64,000 nucleotides of DNA from Hermatobates lingyangjiaoensis. Its lineage: Eukaryota; Arthropoda; Insecta; Hemiptera; Hermatobatidae. The notes under the pieces were generated by a model. The model was not told the origin of the DNA and did not search any database. It saw only the letters and a list, made by a program, of their open reading frames with translations. The stretch's first letter is position 1. Each line of letters opens with the position of its first letter. Below, piece by piece: positions 10,531-22,185 of this stretch. Both the position numbers and the translations under genes were made by a program. The stretch is taken from positions 6,821,001-6,885,000 of the forward strand of contig JAPFBL010001617.1 of the NCBI GenBank assembly GCA_026182355.1. Direction: 5' to 3'.

Positions 10531-13500
10531 AGTTTACGTGCAAGTTAAGAATTATTTATTGAAATAAACTGTTAAAGTAAATGATCTTCCGACAGAGGAA
10601 ATGTAGCAAGCAAATATTTGATGTCAGCTGAATTCATAATGGAATTTTTGTTAAAAAACTTTCTTCTCATAGTAATTCTGATAAAATGTGAATGGGTTAT
10701 TTTATAACCGATTTGGGAACTTGTCACTATAGGGAAGTTAATACACGTAAGTTCATATTAAGTGTTGTGGCCTTGGGAGTTGTTATAAATCAATAGGGAT
10801 GGATGATTAAATCGTTGCATGGTTATACAAGTAACTTTCTGTTGCATGACATTTTAACAAAACATCACCTGTAATCAGTTTATTAAATCCATAGAAATTT
10901 TGTTCGTTTTTACTCATGGTTATAATTTTCATTAAAGGAAAGTTTAGCGATAGATTTATTTATGAAGAGATCTGTTCTGTTGAATAATAATATTGACAAT
11001 GGAAATTTTAATAATCATGATCAATGTACAGAGGTTTGCAGAAATGTGGGGAATAACAATTTTGTACTAAATTTTTTTCATATTTAAAAATTACGCTCCG
11101 TTCGTTTTGGTATAAACATTTTTTCGATATTGTTAGTTACAAACTACAATAGCAGTAGTAGTAACGGTTTTTTAAATTATTATATATTGTGTATATTGAA
11201 TTAATTAACTATTATGTAATGAAAATAAAACTGTATAAGAGGAGGAATGTTTCACCAATTTGAATATTATGTGAGAACCAACGATTGATGGTTGTTTGTT
11301 AAGTGAGGTTGAAGAAGCGCGAATGATGCAGAGTGAAGTCAAGAACTAAAGAGCTAGTCGGTAAAGTTGACAGGATTGGAAGACATGGCTTCTAGTTAGA
11401 GCGAAGAAGGAGGTTCTTGAAGGTATGTAGGAAGAGGGAGGTGCAGGAGGACGCGAGTGTGCGGGCTTTAGTGAATGGCGGAGAGCGTGGGAGACTGGGG
11501 CCAGGAATGCACCTCACTCCCTCTCCTTCCGATATAAATCATCTCGGTGTGCGTCTCAGTCTGGCTCTAAGCGGTTCTCAAACACCATTATTAGAGGGCA
11601 GGCCATTGAGACGCCGTCTGTGGGGGGTCTCCTTCTCTAATCACTACTTACTTAGACTCACCCTCTCCAAATTACTTCATTCCCTCTCTGTCCCTTCTGC
11701 GACCTTTACACTTTTCAGTATAACCGTCTCCTCGTATTATCGCTTCGTTTCTTCATATTCCTTATTAAACTCAATCTAATCGCCGCAAGAGATTTGCTTG
11801 TGCAGGTCATGTTTATTTATGACCTCAAGGTTATCACATTTTTCAGTTACTGAATTATGTTAAATGCAAAGGCCTTCTCTGCTGGTCTAAAAATGTCTGA
11901 ATCAAAGACAGATGTTAATTTTATCTATCCATAAATACTTATTAAATAATTTTAAATGGTTTTTCTGCTTCATTTCTTTACTTCTTCCCTGGATTACAGG
12001 AAACAAGGTATTAAGTTTATTCAAAAATTTTGAAGTTCTTACTGCAACATTCAGTATCAACTTATACTCGTATTAGTTCACTTGAACCAGGAGCATTAAT
12101 AAGTATCGATCAAACTATTTTTTCATCCAATCAGACATTGAGTTAGCATTGACGCCAACGTCCCTGAAATACGTACGTAAAAAAAGCAATATAGTTACAC
12201 AATTTTATAGGTTACTAGCGAGTGTACTACTGAGGGTTAGAAAACTACATTTATTTATGCTAGTTGCACGAGGAAAGGTATTGTTGTTTTTATTTGATAT
12301 TTTTGTTGTCAACGCACAATGGTTGTTGACTATCTGATAGGAGCAATTTGTCATATTTGAAAAATAAATTGTTTCCATTAAAAAACTAGCAGTTGACATT
12401 GCGGGTCTTATCATCCGACTTTTTGTCGAAGGGAATGTCTGGGTAAACTTGTGGTGTTCTGACTGCGCAATGATCATATCTTCTGTATTAATGGGATTCC
12501 GGCTAAAGTTATGAGTCTGACTCTGGGGGTTTCAAAGTTTAAAGAATGCTATGTTTTTCGTGTACTTCAATTACCTTATTGTATTTTTTTTCTAAATCAC
12601 CTAGGCTTAGGTAACTACTAAAAGTTTGGCACCATCACAATAGCAGTACATGTTTAGAATGTTCAGTTCATTATTTAAGAATAGAGATGTTCTGAAGAAT
12701 CTGTTTGATCATATTCTTGTGACTTCCAGATCATAATGACGGGTATGATGAGGACGCTGTGCGCTGCGTTCAGAGATTAAAATCACATTTGGATGATTTT
12801 AGTTTTATATTTTACTTCACAGTTTTAATAGAATTTTTGGATATTCAGATGTGGACTTTTTAATACATCAAATGAACAAAATTTTAATACTAATGAACAA
12901 AATATTGGATGTACAATTTTGTGTGACAAGAGCAATGGAAGTTTTGAAACATCATTGAAAGAGAGAGAGAGAGAGAGAGTGAGAGAGGGTGGGAGAGAGC
13001 TGTATGCTCTCAAAATGCACGAAGAATCCAGCACAACAACATCGCTCTCCCTACCACTAACTCCACATCTGAATTCTGAACAATATTATTGTCAGAATAG
13101 ACGATATTTAAGCCACAAAAAAAAACAGTTGTTTGTTAGTCACCCTGCTCATGACTCAGACGCTTCCTTCGGGAATACAAGCAAATTCCTCATTCAGCCT
13201 TCTCCAAATTACCAATGTACCACAGAACACTATTCGATTTGTCTGTCCTAACACACATCTGTCGAACAGACATTTTCAGAAATAACGCAGATAAAAATTA
13301 TGACAGAAATACAACTGCGGAGACTCACTTTCAGCACAAGCTTCTTTGGTGTGCGACAGATTAATTGAACTTTGCTTATGGAAAGAAAGGGGGATGGACT
13401 TTGTGTATAAAACAGAATTTTCGATTAGTAAACTGTTGCTGTTTCCCTAAATAAGTTATACTGTTTCTTTAGCTTTTTTTAGCTAATTATCTATGATTTT

Positions 13501-14658
13501 TTATATATATGTTGCGGTTTTACCTGCGGTAGAAGTTTTAAAACCGTAATATATTTATTGAGGAATGGGTTGGTTCAGATGAAGCACTTCTGAAGTGACA
13601 TATATTTTACACTATGTGTGTAATGCACGCCCGTCACTGTTTAAATGGTAATTTTAAGTATTAAAAAAATTGGTATTATGGAGCACCTCATTTTGTTTAA
13701 ATTGACCAGTGAAAAGTATGGGTATGGGTAATGGGTTTTGGGTATGCATGATGAATTAAAAAAAATATGTTGTAAAAAATAAATATGTGACACTAAAATT
13801 GTCTATTTTGTAATATTCATTTTACTAATGGTTTAACAAAAAGTAGCATATTATCAGTTTTTAGGCGTTCAAACGAGTTTTTTTTTCGGTTAGATTGATA
13901 TTGAATACTTATTCCTCAGCTATAAACTCTCACTATTATTGTAGAACCTATGTTTGAAACTGTTACCGAAATGTACTATTTTATATACCACTATTAAGAG
14001 GTTCGTCATTTTAAATAATAATAATAGAGTTCCACTTGTACTGTGCTATTGCCTGTTAATATAAATTCTATTGTTTTAATTTATAGTTCATACGTCTATA
14101 TTAAATATAGATAGAAACACATGTAGGTTTGAAGGCACTATATATACGTGTAGGTTTTCTTTTAAAGGCAATATAAACTAAAGTTAAATTTATATATTTC
14201 ATAAATTCTTCATCTTAATCTTGAAAAAATATTGAAAATTACTAAATAGTTAGAAGTGAGGGACTTAAACCGTAATTTCTGCTGTCTGATTATATGTATG
14301 ATAAGTGTCTGAATTCATTACTATTATGAATTCTATTTTTAAAACAATATTTTGCATCCATGATTTTGTAGTCATGTTGCATGTCACAATGTTTACAAGA
14401 AACATAATAAATTCGACATATTATTGGTTCTTCGGAGTTTTTATGAGAACTGAATAGTTTTTGAGCGATATAAAACCATAGAAACAAAAAAGATAAAACC
14501 ATGTATCTTCCTCTAAATTATGTTAAAACAGAAATAATTTGTTTTCATCTCTTTTAGTTAAGAGAAAAAATTGATAGTTTTCAAATATCGTCATTACAGT
14601 GCAATGGATAATCAGAAAAAATGAAAAAAAAATTTGGAGTATTTTAAACTTGACTTTA
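10531..14658. other. No gene recognised; one GC-rich block and one purine run
   Basis: Mostly AT-rich. The block 11410-11770 is clearly richer in G+C and open for 120 codons on the plus strand from 11417. The product is low-complexity and not recognised, and no convincing splice frame surrounds it. Nothing else stands out apart from the GA run annotated separately. Confidence 0.45.
12957..13002. repeat. (GA)n purine run
   Basis: Interrupted GA repeat ending in 'gagagggtgggagagag'. A similar run lies at 32959-32995. Confidence 0.9.
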
Positions 14659-14666
14659 ATCTAAAG

Positions 14667-15404
14667 CAGTGGTTTTCAACCTGTGATCCGTGACGTTTAC
14701 CCAGGGGATCCGCAAGACCTACAGATTCACAATGTGCAATTAATGTATTATCAATGTGTACACGTCAATGTAAGTACAGTAGCACACTATCAATGTAATT
14801 AGTGCATCTTATCAAGATAACTCGTCGTTCACATCTAAAACCAGCAACTTTTGGTAACGTTAGGGAAGAACTGCGAGCCAAAATTTGAGTCGGGCAGTTC
14901 AGTTATGATGACGACCTACGTCATTTAATTGAAACATTTAATTTAGCCAATACGTGACGCTCTGATTGTTTACTTCTTGATCTGGACTCATTTTGGATTT
15001 TAACTGCAAAAGAATATCCATCAATCTCGAATAAGGCTCTGCGCATTCTCCTACAGTTTTCTACATCATACCTGTGTGAAATAGGATTTTCCACCATGAC
15101 GAACATTAAAAGTGAGAAAAGAAATAAACTACTAGCACTTGAAGAAGAGATGCGTATATGTCTTTCTAAAACCAGGCCAAACTTTCCAGTTCTGTTCAAA
15201 AATCACCAAGGACAAATTTCACATTAATTTGTAATTCTCTATAAAAAAAATCAGATAGTACTGTATTGTGTTTTTGTGTTTATAAGCCGTTTTTATTTCA
15301 TTAAAAAAACTTATATATATATGTATATTTATGTACAAGGGGATCCGCAAGAATAAATAAGCTCCTCGGCGGATCCGCGCCTGCAAAAAGGTTGAAAAGC
15401 ACTG
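14667..15404 (+). mobile_element. hAT element (738 bp) with 8-bp target duplications
   Basis: The left end reads 'cagtggttttcaacct' and the right end is its inverse, 'aggttgaaaagcactg', giving 16-bp terminal inverted repeats with one mismatch. Both ends are flanked by the same 8 bp 'atctaaag' (14659-14666 and 15405-15412), a perfect hAT-type target site duplication. Both sub-terminal regions contain 'ggggatccgcaag'-like words. Inside lies the C-terminal end of a transposase. The element is internally deleted and non-autonomous. Confidence 0.92.
14958..15227 (+). pseudogene. hAT transposase C-terminal dimerisation fragment
   Basis: Open from the stop at about 14955 to a TAA at 15225-15227, with no start codon of its own. 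It carries the hAT dimerisation signature 'ALRILLQFSTSYLCEIGFST' followed by 'MTNIKSEKRNKLLALEEEMR' and 'RPNFPVLFKNHQ'. This resembles ZBED5/FAM200/SCAND3-type transposases. It lies within the 738-bp hAT element and was presumably the end of its transposase before internal deletion. The uninterrupted tail suggests the element is fairly young. It cannot encode a working transposase because the DDE core and BED finger are gone. Confidence 0.85.
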
Positions 15405-15967
15405 ATCTAAAGGAAGCTATTATCAAAGAATAATTGCTATAATTACATGGTTTATTTCATTGTGGCTATTGGATAAACCGATCGATAAGCGTATTTTTAG
15501 ACTAATTAGCAATCAGTTTCATTACTTATTTTATTTTGGTAGTGCTATCTCCATTTCGTGAATTATAAAGAAAATGTAATTCTTGCTATACACAATCTGA
15601 AAAGTGGCAGCAGGAGAAACGTCATAAGTACCCTTTCTGGTGTAAATTGTCTCTATCAGTATTTAATATTCATTAGTTTTTATCATGTAAAATTCTTGTT
15701 AAGACAATATTTGATACAAAATATAAGTTTTCTGGAACCGCCAGATGAGCCGATTAAAATAAGTACTCGCTTTGGGATATAATACTTTGAAGGACCTTTC
15801 CCGTGTTTTAATTTACTCTAAAACTATAGAGTTCTTTGCCACAGTAAGAACTATATTTCTATCAAATAGTACAAATATTTGTAAAATATTGGTACTGGTT
15901 GTAGAGTATATGCAAAAATATTGCTAGTCATCCACCCAGCCAAACGTCTGTCAATATATTAAAATTT

Positions 15968-16700
15968 TAGAGTGGTATACACTCAAGTTTACTTTAACTA
16001 AACGTACTATCAAAGTTGTTTTAAGTCGAATTAATTTTGGATTTATTTTAGTGTGGCTATCGTGTAGACATATTAAAGAACTCTGTCAAAAACGTATCAA
16101 AATTATAGACAATCAATTAATTATTTCATTTATTTAAAAGTTGCTATATCCATTATGTTAGTTATTACAAATTGGAATAATTTTCTAAGTTTCTAGAACA
16201 ATCTGCAAAGTTACTAGAGATGGAACATAATTGTTGTAATTTTTAGTGAATTATTTCCTCTTTTAGTGTTATAAGTCTAGGAAATTATTATCATGCAATA
16301 TTTATATTCAGATAGTATTAATATGAAATTTAATGTTTTTCCCCTTTGAAAGATAGTGTACCATTCGCAAGTTTCAGAATTACATGAATTCAATAACGTG
16401 TACTCCACAAAATGTTAAATCAAGAAATCGAATTTGTTGAATATAACTATTCTTTACAAATAGTGAAGTAAAAAAAAACCTCATAGCTCATATAGCCTAC
16501 ACTTAACTATACCATAACTAAACATAATATGAATTTTCTTGACAGCTAATTGATTTTTGGTTGATTTTATTTTAATGTGTTTATCGTGTAGACGTAATAT
16601 CTATAGCATAGATAATGAATATGATTAATTTATTTGAATGAGTCTATATCCATGTTATGAGTTATAACAAACATGAAATGATTCATCTAGATCAATCTGA
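15968..16700 (-). repeat. Two diverged B-part ends, minus strand
   Basis: At 15968 'agagtggtatacactcaagtt' and at 16496 'cctacacttaactatacc' are diverged B 3' ends in reverse. Each is followed by a shared sequence: 'ggatttattttagtgtggc' with 'atcgtgtagaca', then 'ctatatccat' and 'agttattacaaa'. A third, weaker relative of this downstream part lies at about 15440-15580. Old, divergent copies. Confidence 0.55.
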
Positions 16701-16710
16701 TTTGGCATTA

Positions 16711-17397
16711 CAGTAATCTGTCACTTTTCGCGGATAATGGGGACCGAAGACACCTGCGAAAAGCGAAAATCTGCAAATAATGGATGCGTCTTTATAAAAG
16801 CCTCTAAAGCTCAAACAACGACCTTTCCAACAGAGAGAGAATCCTGACCTTACTGAATACTGTACTATGTAGTAAATAAAAATGAAAAAAATAAGAAGTA
16901 ATTCTGAACAAAGACTAATGTGTAGTGCATAGATTCACAAGGGTGGCGTGCTAAACTGGAAGTTGGGCGATATGAATTAGCCAATCAGTTCAAAGGAAAC
17001 ATCTTTGGTTATTTTTTATTAATTCCAACTTCTATTTTGTGATATTTTTATTATCCTCTTGTTACAATTGATTAAATTTTAATATTTTTCATTAATTTTT
17101 TGTCTTTATTGAATATTTTTTAATAGCTTTTATTAGCCTTTAATTTAATACTGTAGAATATATTTTGACCCAGCAAGTCACTGGTTCTTGTTTCATATCT
17201 TTCTCAATCGTACAAGAAGAATCTTGTATATTTTTCATTACAAGTAGAAGAAACTACTGTACTTTTTCATTACTAGTTGTATTTTTTTATTTTTTACTGC
17301 AATTACAGTTGAATATTTTTTTATATTTTTTAATTTTTAATTGAACATTTCAGGACCCCGCGAAATAGTGAACCCGCGAACTAGTGAGGGATTACTA
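16711..17397. mobile_element. pogo/Tigger-like non-autonomous element
   Basis: The left terminus 'cagtaatctgtcac...tcgcgg' and the right terminus 'ccgcgaactagtgagggatt' followed by 'acta' are imperfect inverted repeats. They are of the CAGTAATCCCTC...CGCGG type known from Tigger/pogo elements. A TA dinucleotide flanks each side (16709-16710, 17398-17399), as expected for Tc1/mariner-superfamily insertion. No transposase reading frame is visible in the roughly 690 bp. The last G of the expected right end is mutated. Confidence 0.75.
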
Positions 17398-17399
17398 TA

Positions 17400-17700
17400 T
17401 TATTATTATTCCTATTAAACTGAGGGCCTGGCAGAGTTGTGTCGGACAGTTCTGTCATATTGTGGATCCCTTTGTCGTTTCTAAATAAAGCTCAGATTTT
17501 AAGTTCTTTAATGAACAACATAATTGTTCTTAGAGTAGTATCTCTCAATTCTATTGGTTTGAGGTATAATATGCCAAAAATCAATAACCTATTAAACGTG
17601 ATTGCATTGCACTCAGATAGAATGTGTTCATAGCTTTCAGCTTCTTCCCGATAGGCTCTGCATTCGTCGTATGATGTTAATTCCAGCTTGCATCAGTGTT
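17400..17700 (-). pseudogene. LINE ORF2 C-terminus and 3' end
   Basis: On the minus strand from about 17697 to the stop at 17494-17492 an open frame of about 68 codons resembles the tail of I/R1/Jockey-group ORF2. It has 'DECRAYREEAESYEHILSEC', a CCHC-knuckle relative in which the second Cys of C-x2-C has become Tyr while H-x4-C is kept. It continues with 'NRLLIFGILYLKP' and ends 'IMLFIKELKI'. A 3' UTR follows and ends in an AAT-type repeat ('taataataata', about 17400-17413), a common 3' tail for such LINEs. It abuts the pogo-like element. A 5'-truncated, dead copy. Confidence 0.7.
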
Positions 17701-18459
17701 AGTTCAGAGGACAATGTAGGCTTAAGTATTACACATATAGTTCTAAATCCTTTCATTAACTATATATTACTTTCTTTGCATTTTAAGTTCATTATGAATG
17801 AGCTTTCAGACAAAATTAGACACGGTGTTCAATAGATGTTGTATCCTATCTGCTTCCACAGAAAGTTTATTTGGCTCTAAACATTTTGAAATTTAGAGAT
17901 CTTTTGAAGAGTTAACATGATTTGTAAGGAGTTATAATTCTTACAACTACAAAAGCAAATGCTAATAAACCTTATATTTTATGTTGTCTAGATGGTTGAC
18001 AGATGGTTGTCTAACGAAAGTGTTGTAACAAATCTACATGTCACATTCATTAACAATATTAAGGTCAGAGATACAGTTAGTTCTTAGTGTGTTTAATGCC
18101 CCATTGTATTAATGAAATTGTGAATTGGTGATTCAAGAAACCAAAAATTTCGTAGTAGGTAAGTATAGTGCTACTAAGAATATTGCATGAACTTAATATT
18201 ATTAGAAGAGTAAAAGTAACACTAAACTAAACTAAAATAAACTAAAGAGTAAAAGAATAGCACACTAAAAGTAACTATTAATTTCCATCTGCAAGAACAT
18301 GTGTAGTTTTTGGTGAGTAAGCCTCTTCATAGAACAGAACTTTTTCCTCGGAAGGGAAAATAAACAGAATACTCCTAAAGTATTGTTTAACAAAATAGAA
18401 ATATCTCAAAGCTTTAAAAAATCAGTTTGGACTGTTTTTCGAATTCTTGGAGTCTAAGT

Positions 18460-19020
18460 AAACAAGATACGATACGCAAGGATTTACAGATGGTCGTGTT
18501 CTTGTAAGAAGAAGAAAGCCACAATGTACTGTCTTTGAGCTGATGCAGCATGGTCTCAAGATTGTTGGAAGATGTATGAAGGAAAACGATCTGGTTATAA
18601 ATCCAGCCGAAACGGTCCTTATGTCCTTCTCAAGTTGAAAGAAAGGGGATGTTAATAAAGGTCTCTTCATTAAAAAATATTAAACTAGAAATATCAAAGG
18701 TATGCATATACCTTGTAATTTTTTTAGTTGAATGACTGGACTGCAATAGTCATGTAACAGATACATTGACTAAGGCCAAAAACAACAGTGTTCTGACGTT
18801 AAAGATTCTTTGATAGAACTTAGAGTCTTAAACCCAAATCCACACTTTGACTGTATATGGCTGTAATAAGACTGATGGTATCATATGGATTGATATTGTG
18901 TTATCCAAAGGGAAATGAAAACGCACCCAAATTTTTCTTAAGAAAAGGGTATCTAGGGATAACAGGAGAAATGGCATCCGACTCTGCATCCAGCATGGCA
19001 AAGTCAAAGAACCCCCCTCC
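18460..19020 (+). pseudogene. LINE ORF2 reverse-transcriptase remnant (R1/LOA/Jockey group)
   Basis: From 18480 the plus strand reads 'GFTDGRVLVRRRK', where FTDG stands at the Y/FADD catalytic box, so the second Asp is lost. It continues with 'TVFELMQHGLKIVGRC' and 'KENDLVINPAETVLMSF', the thumb-side 'NP.KT' block. After a stop and frameshift come 'NSHVTDTLTKAK' (about 18748), 'LKPKSTL' and 'LYMAVIRLMVSYG' (about 18833-18890), and 'YLGITGEMASDSA' (about 18950). Motif order matches ORF2 downstream of the RT core. It stops abruptly just before an A-part repeat at about 19045. At least three disablements; inactive. Confidence 0.8.
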
Positions 19021-19044
19021 TCCTCCTCAACCACAGTAGACATT

Positions 19045-19537
19045 TTTTGTGTTCCATTTTTGGCCAATTTTTCACGATTTTTTAATGAGTCGTTTAGCGT
19101 CAAAAAACATTTTCTGAAAACAGAAATCGTACTTTAACGCCTCTTTGGCGAATATAATTTAAATATATATATATATATATCCGTCAAACAGTGTGGCTTG
19201 TATCGCTCTCACAAGGTTTGAGATTGAATTATAAGTCAAAATTTTTACATTATATTGAATAAAAAATATTTACCTTTGTTTTAAAATTCTGAATGTATTT
19301 TTCGTTTATTCTATTTGTAACTGCAAAGATAATACCCAAATTTCAAAACTCTAGAGTTAGCAGTTTAGGAGAAAAAATGTTTTCTAAAAACCGGTTATTG
19401 GCAAAAAAAGTGAATGCATAATTCTTCCCAAACAATAAGGATCATCTACACTATGGGGCCTATTTTTGTGTAAAATATCAACTTGATCCATCAAAGATTC
19501 TGGACCGTAGCGTGGTAAGAAGCAATGCTAACACACT

Positions 19538-19579
<42 letters not shown>

Positions 19580-19692
19580 TCATCGAAAAAACTTCATAGA
19601 ACGACTTCTGGGAGCTCAAAACATATAATTCTGTCAAAATCTGGAGATCGAATTTTTTCACGATCACTATACTTTACTTATAGTCAAGTAAG
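19045..19692 (-). mobile_element. A part of the A/B family, minus strand
   Basis: Reverse of the A consensus: 'tttttaatgagtcgtttagcgtc', 'ttaacgcctctttggc', 'cttgtatcgctctcacaag', 'gcataattcttcccaaac', then a (CA)n run (about 19544-19575). It ends with 'acgatcactatactttactt' followed by 'atagt'. No B part follows on its 3' side; the copy ends against the LINE remnant. Confidence 0.8.
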
Positions 19693-19999
19693 AATGTACT
19701 TTTATTACGTGTAATTACTATTTATTTTGATTGGCATTGAATATGTCAATCGTCTCTGTAGGTCTTCTGTCAGGTACCTGGTCTGTTTATTAACTACAGT
19801 CTTGTGAAATGTTTTCTCAATAATCTGTCAAGTACTTTGCAGCAGTCAGTCTTATTATCCTTTGTATACAAGTACGTCGGGTTCTCTATGCCGTCCGGAT
19901 AATGTTCTTCCGTCATTAAGTAAAGCATATACATACTTATATTTGTTGTTTGTGACTGTATAATTAAGTATGGTATACTGTAAGTTTACAACATACGTT

Positions 20000-20210
20000 T
20001 AAGTTGATGATAATGTATGATGATAATGATATTGAAAAAAATACCTTTTGGTATTTTATACGCATTTACATATTTTGAGCGTCACTGAACTCATTTTTGA
20101 TGATGTGTGACTACTGTGTGGGTACCTATCAAAAATGTTTTTAAACACTCTGCAAGTCGCGCAGTTGACAAATCGTAATGACACTAGACAGACATTTAGT
20201 TGTAAGTCGT
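20000..20210 (+). repeat. Old A-part copy
   Basis: 'acatattttgagcgtcactg', 'tttttgatgatgtgtgact' and 'gtgtgggtacc' follow the A order at low identity. Confidence 0.4.
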
Positions 20211-20954
20211 TAGCCAAAATATTTTTTTTTTCTAAACTGCAAAATTTCTATAATTTTATTGATTCGGAAAATAACATTATTGTTTTTGATAAAAATTAAA
20301 TATAGTGATTGTACTTTATTGCTCTTTATGTCAAAAGTGTTATTTTTTCGTCGAAATTACGATTCATGTACGGTCTTTGAATTCAGAATATATTTTTCCC
20401 TATGAACTATTAACATTAGAATATTAAATCTTTCCGCACTAGATAGAATCAGGATGTAATGAAAACATTGTCAAGAATTTTTGACTTTTCGAAGAGACAG
20501 ACCAATCATATAACTGTGAAACTAAAGTTAAAATAATCCCTACCTGTCCTGTCCTACTTGTCGTATGTCTTTATATTTGCTTGAAATTTTTTTAACTGAG
20601 TCAAGTTAAATAGCTTTATTTTTTTAAAAATCTCGTAGTACTTTTAATTGCTTATTTAGAAACGTAAAAAGTAGAATATATTTGAAAATATTAAAGCAAA
20701 TGTGCTATGAGTGTATACATTTTAGTCTTACACGACTTTGTTCTTTCTATTCGGACATTAAATCCTCTTTCATACGAATGTAGATAAACAATATTGAATA
20801 ATTAAAAATATGTGTGAGATATATAGTTACAATTTTGTAATATAATTACAAAATGTGTGATGTATAATCAGTGTATGTTATATTTTTTGATGAATGCAAG
20901 TAGAAGATTTTCTTTTAACATACATGTGATCTTTTTTGTATTTAGTATGTATCA

Positions 20955-21120
20955 TACTGATAATGAAACGAAATTTCTTAGATTTTACGGATTTATTCAT
21001 TATGAGGTCCCCTAGAATCCATTTTTTAATTATGAATGCCGGTTTTTGGCTGGGAGGAAGCCTATAGAAAATATTTTAATCACTCCGCAAGCTCCACCTT
21101 TATCAAATCTTAATAACAGT
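20955..21120 (+). repeat. Old A-part copy
   Basis: 'cattatgaggtcccctagaa' followed by 'tccattttttaattatgaa' follows the 5' A order at low identity. Confidence 0.4.
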
Positions 21121-21374
21121 TAAGAGATGTATTGTTTCTTGGTGAGCTAAATAGTTTTGGTGGCCATACTGCCATTTTCACTTGTCCGCAATTATAGACA
21201 TTTTTATCGTAACATCCTGGTTTGATATAGTTGCATATACAAAGCATTAATATTCCATTGATAATAGTGAATCGAAAAAAAATCTAAATTCACCAAATAT
21301 ACTCTAAGATATCTTTCCTATGATTAAATTTAATCAAAACTTTATCCAGTTTATCCTTCTATAGAAAGCTATAG

Positions 21375-21515
21375 GACTTTGTCAGGTACTTTGACAAAGT
21401 CAGGTACTCGTTAAAGATATCTGTTCGCTAAATATTCTTGAGTTAGGAAAAATGTTTGACTCCCACTTTAGAATGTTCATTGTGTGGTATCAATAAGGGA
21501 CAATCTCTAACCTAT
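21375..21515 (+). repeat. SINE 3' fragment
   Basis: Shares 'gtcaggtactcgttaaagat' with the SINEs at 57.8 and 62.3 kb, then 'cttgagttaggaaaaatgt' and 'tcattgtgtggtat'. A short internal duplication of 'ctttgtcaggta' lies at 21378-21405. The tRNA-like head is missing. Confidence 0.65.
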
Positions 21516-21732
21516 CACAAGTAGCAGCATTGTCACTTCTAAGTCCAGTCAACTGAACTACAGTGCCAATTAAAATAGGGTCGACGATATCTCAAGTACG
21601 CTGGAGGATTGCTGGCCTAACGAAATCAAAAAGAGCACTTCAAGTTTAGATGAATCTCTTACCGTAATTTATTGTGTATCCAACATTGCTGACTAGTTCT
21701 CGGTTACCACCAACCAGCTACTGCGTACTATG

Positions 21733-21775
21733 TTAACTTATAGTATAGTTGAGTGTAGCCCACTTGAAGTTTTTG
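21733..21775 (+). repeat. A/B family 3'-end fragment
   Basis: 'acttatagtatagttgagtg' followed by 'tagcccactt' is the B terminal motif without the rest of the element. Confidence 0.55.
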
Positions 21776-22009
21776 CTATTCTATATAAGTTATTGCATAT
21801 CCGATATTGCTTACTATTTTGTTTTATTTGTTTATATGGTCTTCGAAATTTTACAACAGAAACGAATTTAAAGTAAAAATGGTTAATAAAAGAATAAATA
21901 TTATAATCTCTTATAAAAGCAAACGCAAATTATCCATGTGTTTTTTCTATATATTCAATTGGTCCATAAATTCCATTTGCATAAAATGAATTAAACGATG
22001 CTACTAATT

Positions 22010-22185
22010 AACTTGTAGCTGGCATGGTACAGGATCGGATGTGGCTGCTTAACGTCCTGTCGGAGGGATGACGTGGAAGATTTTTTCACCTTCTGCATTA
22101 ATAAACAGTCTCTACTGGTAGACTGAAACCCGGATCTACTAGTCCACAGGCGAGCATGCAAGCCACTGGACTACTCTGAACTTTA
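22010..22185 (-). repeat. tRNA-derived SINE, minus strand
   Basis: In reverse it reads 'agtagtccagtggcttgca' (box A, TAGTCCAGTGG) then 'gatccgggtttcagtct' (a box B relative), then 'gtttattaatgcag' and 'gatcctgtaccatgcc'. Those last words align with the body of the 57.8 kb SINE. Diverged full-length or near full-length copy. Confidence 0.65.

Noticed and set aside
11417..11779. 120-codon plus frame in a GC-rich block
   Set aside because: Low-complexity Ser/Leu/Arg-rich product, no family, no convincing splice frame; listed only as an unannotated block.
22010..22185. Possible functional tRNA gene
   Set aside because: Box A and box B are present, but no cloverleaf acceptor stem can be closed and the body matches the SINE family.
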